In this document: piece after piece, positions 1 to 8,599 of the stretch
Layout: every line of letters begins with the position of its first letter
How positions within the stretch are numbered: the stretch's first letter is position 1
Assembly (NCBI GenBank): GCA_015501055.1
Contig: JADNYV010000081.1
Span: forward strand, 1-64,000
Length of the DNA stretch: 64,000 nt
Reading direction: 5' to 3'
Source of the DNA: Mucidula mucida
Lineage: Eukaryota > Basidiomycota > Agaricomycetes > Agaricales > Physalacriaceae
Notes under the pieces: model-generated
Seen by the model: only the letters and a program-made list of their open reading frames with translations
Databases searched by the model: none
Told to the model about the DNA's origin: nothing
Translations under genes and position numbers: made by a program

Positions 1-545
1 CATCCTGATAAAACCGTACACCCGTGGAATACACTTGACATTGGCGCTTTTTAAGTAAGCGTAAACAGAGTACTCGTGTCGTAGTCGACATAAGCGACTG
101 AAAGTCGTCGCTAGCTTCACTATCGGTCCGTGCTTAACATTCGGAATGGTGGCCGCGAATACATCACCCGTTGCACCTGTCCCGAGCCGAGAGTTCAAGA
201 CCAGCGTGAGATAACTAGTGGGAGGGTAGGCCACCCTGCGCTTTGCCCGGGTTGCAGAAGAATCGAAGGTGTTGGAAGTTATATAGCCCAAATCGAATGT
301 AGATGGCGATCACAACGTGTCAAAGAACGAGGTTTTGAGATTCTGCAAAACGGTTAGTGATACACTGTTAGAGAAACAGACAAAGGAACATTCATGCGTA
401 GCTGTGCCTGAAAAAGAGCAACGACCTTCATGGTTATCGTTAGTAGGACTGAACTTATGAACCGACGGGCCTTATCATGGTCTATTGATTTATCTGTTTT
501 TTCCGCCAAAGACTGAGAGGGTATTACTGGATGAGTAGCAATGAA
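1..545. other. No gene recognised at the left edge
   Basis: Only short reading frames without recognisable motifs are present. I see no repeat, RNA gene or regulatory element I can support. Confidence 0.5.
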
Positions 546-1927
546 CTAGAGGTTTTGTCTCACCTTTTCACGGTTCGTGGTTGTTTCCCCTTGCTGTTTG
601 ACGTACCAGTTGTGGCGAGTTCGCTGAACATGATCAGGATTCTTCAAGTAGAATAATTGTAGCACATGCCTTGCCACCAGATTTGGCCCGCACTGTGCGC
701 TTTGCTTTTTTGTTGGCACCTTCTTCGGTATCTGGAAATGCACGCTGAGACCAGGAGTAGGTACAGGACGCTGCGATGCTAGACAGAGCTGATAGTGTTC
801 CATCAAATCCTGTGCAATAGCAATGTGCATACCAGCCCAAATCTTCCCATACGCAGGGTTCTGGGCATGACACACATCGAGTAAATCAGACAAGATCAGT
901 GTTTGCGTCTCGCGATGTCGAATTCCTATATGTAGATAGTTCCACAGTTGAAGACAATGACCGATGTGTCAGCTCTTACTGTGATTGCCCACGTCTGCAA
1001 CAAAATGTAACCAAAGTATACGAGCTGAAGTCAACTCACTCTTTGAATGTATTGAGCAGGGTTGTCACGCCACTTTTCCTTCCCAAAGGGCTTGACACGA
1101 CCAGGCGAGCAGTAGTCCACGACGGGAGAATCGGTACGTGAACTACGTCGGATGTGGTCATCGCAAGACGGGGCGGCATCAAGCTTAGGAAGAGTCCATA
1201 ATGGGTGAGGGTTATCAGGAGGTCGTGGCACCTTTGGCGTCGAAGACGGATTGGCTGTTGTTGAATTAGCGGTTCAAGGAAATTCCTGTGTCTCTGCGAC
1301 ACGGTCCATTTTTTGAAGCAGTTCATGCGCAGCTGGACAAAAGAACATGGCAGTAGCGCAGTGAGGATATTTCTTTCCGATATCCAGCATTTTAGGTCGC
1401 ATTTCTGGATGAAACCGCTGTAAGTAGCGAGGCTCCATCGCGCGATAGTTGGCGAAGCGAAGAAAGACATGTTCAACAAGGAAGGCGTTTGATGAGTTTT
1501 GGTCACAAGTATCCAATTGAGAATATCCCCATCCAAGTGGTGTAAAGATCTTCGGCTGCTCGGGGTGTATATATATGCTAGACGCGAGTTGTGAGCCCAC
1601 AAAACCAGCACCCAGTTGGTGTGTCATGGCAATAGGCTCCGCCGAGTTTACATCGTCCGAACTCTGATACTAGTCCTGGGGCCGCCCAAAGAAGTCATCT
1701 GGTATTAGGTGGCGTTTAGAAAAACCACCAAGTTTTGCATTGACAACGTTTGCTAGCGCTGTTAGCAGAGGATGATGTAGCACAACGCGCCTCAAAACAA
1801 GATTCTCGTCAATGTGAGTGTTGAGAAAGTTTTCCGGGGGATACTTAGGTCTGGGAGATGCTACACCATCGCGTCCATAAGGCGGGGGGTTGAGGTTCAT
1901 GAACCTCGCTTCACGTGTCGTGGTCAT
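546..1927 (-). CDS. Hypothetical multi-exon protein, possibly broken
   Basis: I do not recognise the family. The likely start is the Met beginning MTTTREARFMNL at 1927. The first exon ends near 1668 at a GT donor. A CGTCTAG acceptor near 1580 joins it in frame to a segment reading IYIHPEQPKIF. The frame runs to a TGA at 1274-1276 and then continues in the same frame as TANSTTANPSS to a donor near 1036 (AGA|GTGAGT). A last exon at 546-893 carries a Lys/Gln-rich tail. The in-frame TGA is not removed by any obvious intron, so the gene may be a pseudogene, contain a sequence error, or be two genes. It lies just left of the copia element and is transcribed in the same direction. Domain content and function are unknown. 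Confidence 0.35.
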
Positions 1928-2157
1928 GGTAAGATGAAGAGCCCAACCAACCACCCTTGATTGCCGGTACATAATGTTGTATATTCTCACGCACGGACGA
2001 GGGGTGACAGTCAACACTCATTTCAGCAGACTCAGAGAAAAATCATAAATGTGAACCGGCCACAGTTCAAACGTGTACCACTGCCGGTGAGGTGACTAGT
2101 CTCATAACGCCGCCTCTCCTCACACACGCCGGCTGGAGCTTCGTCGTCCATACCTAA

Positions 2158-2444
2158 TGTAAGGAAATGGAGTCGGTAAGCTTCTCAGTCGATACACAAT
2201 GGTAGAAACGACTGTATTAAGGTCGAGTACTATACCTAATGTAAGGAAATGGAGTCGGTAAGCTTCTGTAAGATATATAAGTACGAGGAATGATTAGGTT
2301 AATGTAAATAGGCTCACCTCAGTCGATACACAATGGTAGAAACGACTGAGGTGGCGTGAAACGATCGAGAGGTATATAAATGTACGTATAGGAGGCATGT
2401 CCATAAAAGGAATTCACCGCCCGTCGTCGGGTCTACTTCCAACA
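2158..2444 (-). repeat. 3' LTR of the copia element
   Basis: This appears to match 6957-7243 base for base over 287 bp. The sequence just outside it on the minus strand, TTAGGTATGG, resembles the sequence that follows the 5' LTR (TTAGGTTATGG). Confidence 0.93.
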
Positions 2445-2453
2445 CTCCCCCAG
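2445..2453 (-). other. Polypurine tract
   Basis: The minus strand reads CTGGGGGAG immediately upstream of the 3' LTR, the expected position of the plus-strand primer. Confidence 0.7.
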
Positions 2454-2462
2454 ATCCGACGA

Positions 2463-5400
2463 CTACCCATCAACCTCTCCAATATTCAACGCGGCAAGGC
2501 AACGATAATGGGCGTCACGAGGAAGAGGCTTGGTGAAGATATCCGCTGGGTTTTCGTTACCGCGGACGAAGTTGAGCTTGATTTCCTTCGCCGCGACGAG
2601 TTCCCGAATGTAATGATGACGGATATCGATGTGCTTCACCTTCGCGTGGGATTTGGTGTTCTTCGTCAAGTCGAGCGCGCCTCGATTGTCACCCCATAAG
2701 TCGCCCGGTTTCTCTTGTGCCAACAGGATCTCCTCCAGCCACGAATACATCCATCGCATCTGCTGACCGGCCTTCGAGGTAGAGACATACTCGGATTCAA
2801 CAGTGGAAAGAGCAACCGTCTGTTGACGCTTCGAACTCCAAGACACAGGCGCCCCGGCCATCATGAAAACTTGACCGGAGGTGGAACGACGCGTATCCTT
2901 GCATCCCGCATAGTCAGCGTCGACGAATCCGACTGGCACCAATGGTTGGTCCGATGAGAAAATGAGCCCGAACTTCACGGTTTGGCGAATGTATCCCAAC
3001 ACATGGAGCAACGCCCTCCAGTGTTCCAAGCCCGGATTCGTCTGGTAGCGAGATAAGACGCTGACTGCGTAGGAGAGGTCGGGACGAGTGGTGAGTTGGC
3101 CCCACATAACCTTGCCAAGAAGGGTGCGATACGGCTTATCCTTCATGACCTGGCGTTCTTCGTTGGTAGTGGGCGACATGTCGTTAGAGAGGGATGTTCC
3201 AACGGGGAGGGGAATGGAGCGGAGAGGAAGGTTCTCGAGACCGAATTCCTTGAAAACCTTTTCGAAGTACGCGCGTTGGGATAAGGTGATGGTGCCAGCT
3301 TCGTACTTCTCGATAATCGTCATTCCAAGGAGTCGCTCCTGGTCGGTGACTTCGCGAATATCCCAAATCCTCCCCATCTCTGCCTTCCTAGTCTCTGCTT
3401 CAGGCAGCGACGCTGACGCTCCCATAACGTCATCAGTATACGTCGCAGTGAGGGTGTACTCGCCATTATCTCCCGTGCGGACGCGTACACACGGGTCCGC
3501 TCTTGACGTGGTATATCCCAACTCATCGTACGTCCCGTTCAACGTTCCGGCCCAGTCATGGCCACCTTGCATCGTTCCGTAAATCGTCTTCTTCAATCTG
3601 CACTTCTCCCCCTCGTGTCCTTCCACCTCATACCCACTCGGCTGATCCATCCATATCTCCTCCGTCGTGTCACTGTTAAGGAAAGCGGCTTCAAAATCAA
3701 TCAGCCAGATATGAAGACGTTCAGCAACGGCCACAGCAGCCATCATCCGGATAGACTCCATCCTCGCTACCGCTGCCCACGTCTCATTGTAATCCACCCC
3801 CAATTGCTGAGTGAAACCTTTACCAACCCAACGAGCTTTGTCGCGCATACGTACACCATCACCATTTTTCTTGACGGCGTACACCCATCGACCAGCCATG
3901 ACATTCGCACCGGGCGGTGGTATCCCCAATTCCCACGTGCCCTTGCGTTGATGAAGGTCCATCTCGACGTCCATCGCGGCTGTCCAACGGTCGGCATCCA
4001 AAGACATTGCTTCTTTATACGTCTTCGGTTCATAGGTATCGTCGTCGGTATGTCCCAACAACGCGACAAAGTCGTCCAAGTCGGCGGACGCGTTCCAGGC
4101 GGCGTTAGCGGCGGGTATCTCCGTGGCCCAATCTTCACCGGCGGCACGGGCTAGGTCTTCGCGTCTCTCATAGGCGGCGTTCTCGATGGCGGCACGAGTC
4201 GGGACAGGCGTACGTGATGAGCGTCTAGGTTCAGGCTGAGAAGGCGGCTGGGAAGGTGTGTCGTTAGCCGAAGGACCAGAAGAAGAAGAGGATGAGGTAA
4301 TAGAAGAAGTAGAAGACTTAAACTTTACTTCGTCACCTGGAGCGACCACTTTAGGTGGGACACTGTTAAATGCATCCGTGTGCACCGGTGTTTGAAGCTC
4401 GTTCTCATCTCCACCTCCAAATATTCCTTCATCTCCCCCCTCCCTGCGGTATCCCTCGTCAAACTCCACGTTACGACTGACAAACTGGACTCCGCGGTCG
4501 TCGACAAGGACGTAATTACCCGCACCAACTCCGTACCCAATCAGAGTGGCCGAGATTCCGCGGTCATCCAGTTTGCTCTTCCCATCCACCCTAATCCCGT
4601 TCACAACGGGTGCCTTGGCCTTACACCTACTCCCCCAGACGCGGAAGTGTGCTACGCTCTGTCGACCACCCAACATTTCCTCGGCCGGAATTTTGCCAGG
4701 ATGGCGCCGTGTTGTCATACGGTTGCGAACATGGATACTCGCCGCCGCCGCCGCTGCCCAATATTTGTGAGGCAGGTTCGAGTCGTGAAGACCCGTACGA
4801 ACGTCCTCGAGGACAGTCCGCAACGCTCGCTCTGCCAGCCCGTTCTGAGCAGAGGAGTAAGGTGCTGTGGTCTCGTGTACAATGCCGTGAGTCTTGAAGT
4901 ACTCTGACCATGCATGCGAATTGAACGCATTGTCAGTCCGGACGCGTTTGATCTGCTGTCCAGTCTGCTTCTCCAACAAGACCCTATAATCGTCGAAGGC
5001 CTTGATGGTAGTATCGTCGCTCTTGTCTTTGAGAAAATCGCCGTACTTATACGACGTCCCAGAGTCGACAATAATCATCATGTAAATGTTTCCTCCCACG
5101 GACGGCGTGCGCGACGGACCCCACAAATCCATCGCGACTAGTCCAAGAGGAGGTACGTCCGGATCGGTATGGTTATCATACGGACGTGTATGCTGACGAC
5201 CTGCTTGACAGTCGGGACAACGTCCATCGACAGTCAAGTTGGTGATCCTCAAGTCGTCAACTAGGCCCTTTGCGGCCATCTCGCGAATGCGTTCGACGTC
5301 GGAATGAGCGAAGCGTCGGTGCCACGTCTGCAAATCGACTGGCGCTGAGGTCGACAGCATCGCCACACTTTGCGAGGAGTCAAGGACATACATCCCCGAC

Positions 5401-6824
5401 GATCCACGGCCGTGTAAAATTGGCGTCCCACCAAGGCCCTTCGTAATCACTACTCGTCCCCCACCGAAGAGCGAGTAATAACCACCGCGGTCAAATTGAC
5501 TGACGGAGATGAGGTTCGTCGAAAGGGATGGTGCGTGTAACGCATTCTTGAAGGTAAGCGTGATTTTCTTTCCTTCGACGTCGTACGTCCGAGTGACAGT
5601 CCCCTTGCCCACAATAGGAAAATCACCCTCGGACGCTAACGCTGATTTGCCCGTACGATACGGCAGTGACTCATACTCGGCAAAGTCGTCGCGATCGCGA
5701 AAGAAGTGGTCGCTAGCCCCAGAGTCGAGGAACGTTAGGGATATGGTCGACTTGACGCCCTCAAAAGTACGACTAACCGTCGCGGTATCTGCGACAGGCG
5801 CGTCAACAACATACGCGACAGGACAGATACACGGGGATAAAGATGGGAGGGGATCATTGATGCTGTTATCTTCGCCGTCAATAGAGACAATGATGGAAGA
5901 ATCAGATTCGACGCCATCGGTCCAAGCGGCGAGGACGACGTGTGATGTGGAAGGAGTTGTGGCGGGCGTGTTCGAGGATGTTTGGTTCGCTTGCGCCTGG
6001 GATTGCTTCTTCCTCTGGCCAAAGCCGGGAGGAAACTGCCCTTCTTTCCCGCCTCCTTCCCAATAGCAGTCGATGACCCAATGACTGCTACGATCCTTCG
6101 CCTTGCACTTGGGATTTGTGCAGTGGCGCTTCCCTGTAGCTGCCGCGAAAGCGGTCGACCCACCAGTGGGTGCCTTGGGGAGCTTAATCGTGGCGGCATA
6201 CGTCTGGATAGCACCCCAGACGTCTTCAGCTGTGGGATAGGGAAATAGTTGGGCGATGAGGGGAAGCCACTGGGGGTTTGTGGCGGGAAGGGACCGGATC
6301 AGGACTCCCTTGAGATCCTTATCGGTGACGGTCTTCCCGAGCGAGCGAAGGACCGCGACTTGGGCGTTGAGATCCGCCCAGTGCGCATCGAGTTCGTCAG
6401 TGGAAGTGCCGGCGAACGCAGCGGTGTTGAAATTATTCTCGGCGTTGGATAGGGCTGCATCGCTCTTGGGTATACAGAGTCGCTCAAGGCGAGTCCAGAT
6501 TTCGGCGGATGTTCCTTCCACGTTGAGTCCTATGGCAACGGGATCGATGATGTTCTGGACGACGAGTGCTGTGGCGCACCCATCGCGAAAGTCCCATTCG
6601 TCGCGGGATGGCGCCTTCGAGTAGAACGGGGTCTGGGGTTCGGTTTGACCAGGGCTGAGGATGACGATGGGTGGTCGGGTAATTGCCCCGTCGATATATC
6701 CCTTGAGACCTGTTCTCGTAGCGGATTGCTCGATACGAATCTTGAAGGACGCCCAGTTGGTCTTATCGTTCTTGAGCATGAGCTCGTAGACGAACTGGGG
6801 GATAGCAACGATTCCAGAAGACAT
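2463..6824 (-). CDS. Copia Gag-Pol polyprotein
   Basis: The 1453-residue polyprotein has all copia domains in order. A Gag region comes first (about 1-230). A Cys/His cluster follows at C235, C240, H248 and C253, with wider spacing than the usual CX2CX4HX4C. The aspartic protease motif DSGAS is at 367-371. The pre-integrase HHCC finger is at H502, H507, C536 and C539. The integrase core has Asp near 566 (MDLWGP), Asp near 631 (RTDN) and Glu near 665 (NGLAER). A Ser-rich linker lies near 840. The reverse transcriptase covers about 950-1200, with LIDFEAAFLN and a YTDD catalytic box at 1129-1132. RNase H covers about 1298-1420 (VDADYAGC). There is no stop or frameshift. Integrase preceding RT defines the Ty1/copia class. 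Confidence 0.96.
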   Translation of the reverse strand: MSSGIVAIPQFVYELMLKNDKTNWASFKIRIEQSATRTGLKGYIDGAITRPPIVILSPGQTEPQTPFYSKAPSRDEWDFRDGCATALVVQNIIDPVAIGLNVEGTSAEIWTRLERLCIPKSDAALSNAENNFNTAAFAGTSTDELDAHWADLNAQVAVLRSLGKTVTDKDLKGVLIRSLPATNPQWLPLIAQLFPYPTAEDVWGAIQTYAATIKLPKAPTGGSTAFAAATGKRHCTNPKCKAKDRSSHWVIDCYWEGGGKEGQFPPGFGQRKKQSQAQANQTSSNTPATTPSTSHVVLAAWTDGVESDSSIIVSIDGEDNSINDPLPSLSPCICPVAYVVDAPVADTATVSRTFEGVKSTISLTFLDSGASDHFFRDRDDFAEYESLPYRTGKSALASEGDFPIVGKGTVTRTYDVEGKKITLTFKNALHAPSLSTNLISVSQFDRGGYYSLFGGGRVVITKGLGGTPILHGRGSSGMYVLDSSQSVAMLSTSAPVDLQTWHRRFAHSDVERIREMAAKGLVDDLRITNLTVDGRCPDCQAGRQHTRPYDNHTDPDVPPLGLVAMDLWGPSRTPSVGGNIYMMIIVDSGTSYKYGDFLKDKSDDTTIKAFDDYRVLLEKQTGQQIKRVRTDNAFNSHAWSEYFKTHGIVHETTAPYSSAQNGLAERALRTVLEDVRTGLHDSNLPHKYWAAAAAASIHVRNRMTTRRHPGKIPAEEMLGGRQSVAHFRVWGSRCKAKAPVVNGIRVDGKSKLDDRGISATLIGYGVGAGNYVLVDDRGVQFVSRNVEFDEGYRREGGDEGIFGGGDENELQTPVHTDAFNSVPPKVVAPGDEVKFKSSTSSITSSSSSSGPSANDTPSQPPSQPEPRRSSRTPVPTRAAIENAAYERREDLARAAGEDWATEIPAANAAWNASADLDDFVALLGHTDDDTYEPKTYKEAMSLDADRWTAAMDVEMDLHQRKGTWELGIPPPGANVMAGRWVYAVKKNGDGVRMRDKARWVGKGFTQQLGVDYNETWAAVARMESIRMMAAVAVAERLHIWLIDFEAAFLNSDTTEEIWMDQPSGYEVEGHEGEKCRLKKTIYGTMQGGHDWAGTLNGTYDELGYTTSRADPCVRVRTGDNGEYTLTATYTDDVMGASASLPEAETRKAEMGRIWDIREVTDQERLLGMTIIEKYEAGTITLSQRAYFEKVFKEFGLENLPLRSIPLPVGTSLSNDMSPTTNEERQVMKDKPYRTLLGKVMWGQLTTRPDLSYAVSVLSRYQTNPGLEHWRALLHVLGYIRQTVKFGLIFSSDQPLVPVGFVDADYAGCKDTRRSTSGQVFMMAGAPVSWSSKRQQTVALSTVESEYVSTSKAGQQMRWMYSWLEEILLAQEKPGDLWGDNRGALDLTKNTKSHAKVKHIDIRHHYIRELVAAKEIKLNFVRGNENPADIFTKPLPRDAHYRCLAALNIGEVDG

Positions 6825-6941
6825 AGGGGTAGTGTGCAGCAGTAGCAGTGGGATGTGGGTAAAGTGGGTATTGTATGAGTCGCGTTTGTGTGGGTACGGG
6901 TATGGTGTGTATTGAATCGACTTGTTTGAGATTACGCTTCG

Positions 6942-6953
6942 GGGCCCATAACC
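6942..6953 (-). other. Primer-binding site (half-tRNA-iMet type)
   Basis: On the minus strand, three bases after the 5' LTR, the sequence is GGTTATGGGCCC. This is the complement of the anticodon arm of initiator tRNA-Met used by copia-type elements for minus-strand priming. Confidence 0.8.
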
Positions 6954-6956
6954 TAA

Positions 6957-7243
6957 TGTAAGGAAATGGAGTCGGTAAGCTTCTCAGTCGATACACAATG
7001 GTAGAAACGACTGTATTAAGGTCGAGTACTATACCTAATGTAAGGAAATGGAGTCGGTAAGCTTCTGTAAGATATATAAGTACGAGGAATGATTAGGTTA
7101 ATGTAAATAGGCTCACCTCAGTCGATACACAATGGTAGAAACGACTGAGGTGGCGTGAAACGATCGAGAGGTATATAAATGTACGTATAGGAGGCATGTC
7201 CATAAAAGGAATTCACCGCCCGTCGTCGGGTCTACTTCCAACA
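6957..7243 (-). repeat. 5' LTR of the copia element
   Basis: The 287-bp LTR spans TGTTGG to TTACA on the minus strand. It contains TATA-like stretches (GTATATAAATG, GATATATAAG on the plus strand). It also holds an internal duplication: the roughly 30-bp block starting TGTAAGGAAATGGAGTCGG occurs twice, and a block around CAGTCGATACACAATGG also occurs twice. Confidence 0.93.
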
Positions 7244-7523
7244 TTACTTACATGCAGTTACCACTCGTATTTAATGGTTTCATGGACTAGTAGCATACAA
7301 CACTGGGTCAAGGGCGTGGAGCATCCCTAGTGGAAACGCGTATGGACAAGGAGTCCCAAACACGGACTTACTAGTATATAAGCAGTAGTGTAGTATCATT
7401 GTACTTTAGTTCCGATCTCGTTTATACACCTGGCCTAGCCTAGTCTTACGAACGCGAACACTTTCTTCCTTAGTTCTTGCTGTGGTACCTGGTTGAGTCT
7501 CGTGGCTTAGTCAGTCGCTAACA
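7244..7523 (+). repeat. Truncated Ty3-type LTR, abutting the copia 5' LTR
   Basis: This 280-bp stretch is the reverse complement of 35044-35323, the first part (plus-strand reading) of the LTR of the element at 35-38 kb. It ends at CGCTAACA, the LTR terminus. Its other end is cut exactly at the copia LTR boundary. The missing half of the LTR is not found left of the copia element at 2157. Confidence 0.85.
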
Positions 7524-8599
7524 TTTTAAGGTTGAACTCAGAGCCACAAGGTAAAATTTGACTGAGAGACCCTTTGGACTCTTGTCCCATCATTCTAGGA
7601 CCTTGCTAAGACTGACAGAGCGCAACAATGATGCAGAAGACAACACAGAAGAGGCAGCATGCTTGTAGCGGCCAACTTTAGCGGGAAAAACATACAGAAC
7701 AAGAAGAAAAATAACATAACACATGACAAACAGCGGCAAAAATGGGCCTTTTCAGGTATACTTGAGCCAAAATTGTTGGCCTTTTTTGGGCTTCACCATC
7801 GCCGGAGGTTGAGAGGAGGTTCCCGGGTCCTCCGGTGAACGATTGACAGTGCGTCTTCGGCCCAGACCACACAGGGAGTTCCTGCATTCAGGAGAGCTAG
7901 AGGAGGTCCAAGGCTACCGAGCTGCTCTTTTGGGCCACTGGGGCTGCTCTTGAAGAAGTGAATGCCCATGTCGCCATTCTTTAAGTTTGTCAAAAGTGCA
8001 GCGATCGGACATGTGCGCGTTATTACCTCATTTTCGGGCCGGATGCAAGGCATTGTGTTTAGCTGTCCAGCGCCTTACCGCTACTCTTCACCAATGTGGC
8101 TTTCAAGTTCTTATATTGCATAATAAACCCGCCATAAGTACTACGGAGTACATTCCGCCAATAATTCATCTCAGCAGTCGCCGTTGGCGGCCGTTCAGGC
8201 GTGATCGACGACCAGAACAATATTCATGGACAAATTCAAACAACATCGATGGGCTGCTGTAGCTACATATGTCTGTCAACATGTCTTCCTGTGAATGCAC
8301 CCTTTGTGATATCAGCTCCTTTTTCTCTCCTCGTAACGCGGAAAGCCAATGCGATACAAGCTCCCCGCCAACAGAGACATTGCCCAGACTTTTAATGCAA
8401 GAAAAACGGCTTTTTATACAATACAAGAAAACAGTAATAGATCAGACAAAAATTAGTATTTTACAAGTGTCCCATGGAGGGAAGTAGGATCCCGGTGAGA
8501 AATACTCATGACGAGGCCTGAAGGTGAGGTCGTCGGCGACTTCAAGTTTGTCGGGATGCCTTAAAGTTACACGGGAAGGTCAGTCTGGGGAGTACTAAC
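7524..8599. other. Intergenic, no gene recognised
   Basis: About 1.1 kb with only short, motif-free frames between the LTR fragment and the 3' end of the F-box gene. Confidence 0.5.

Larger units (their letters stand above)
2158..7243 (-). mobile_element. Intact Ty1/copia LTR retrotransposon
   Basis: The element is 5.1 kb on the minus strand, with direct 287-bp LTRs at 2158-2444 and 6957-7243 that I read as identical. Read on the element strand, each LTR starts TGTTGG and ends TTACA. Next to the 5' LTR is a primer-binding site matching half-tRNA-iMet, the copia type. A G-rich polypurine tract precedes the 3' LTR. One uninterrupted Gag-Pol ORF of 1453 codons fills the interior. The outer 5-bp flanks (CCTAA at 2153-2157, TTACT at 7244-7248) do not match, so there is no target-site duplication. 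Identical LTRs and an open ORF imply a very recent insertion; the missing duplication implies later rearrangement or recombination at an edge. Confidence 0.93.

Noticed and set aside
2397..6845. Many long plus-strand frames opposite the copia ORF
   Set aside because: They are antisense shadows of the GC-rich polyprotein. None has a motif, and the minus-strand frame has every copia domain.
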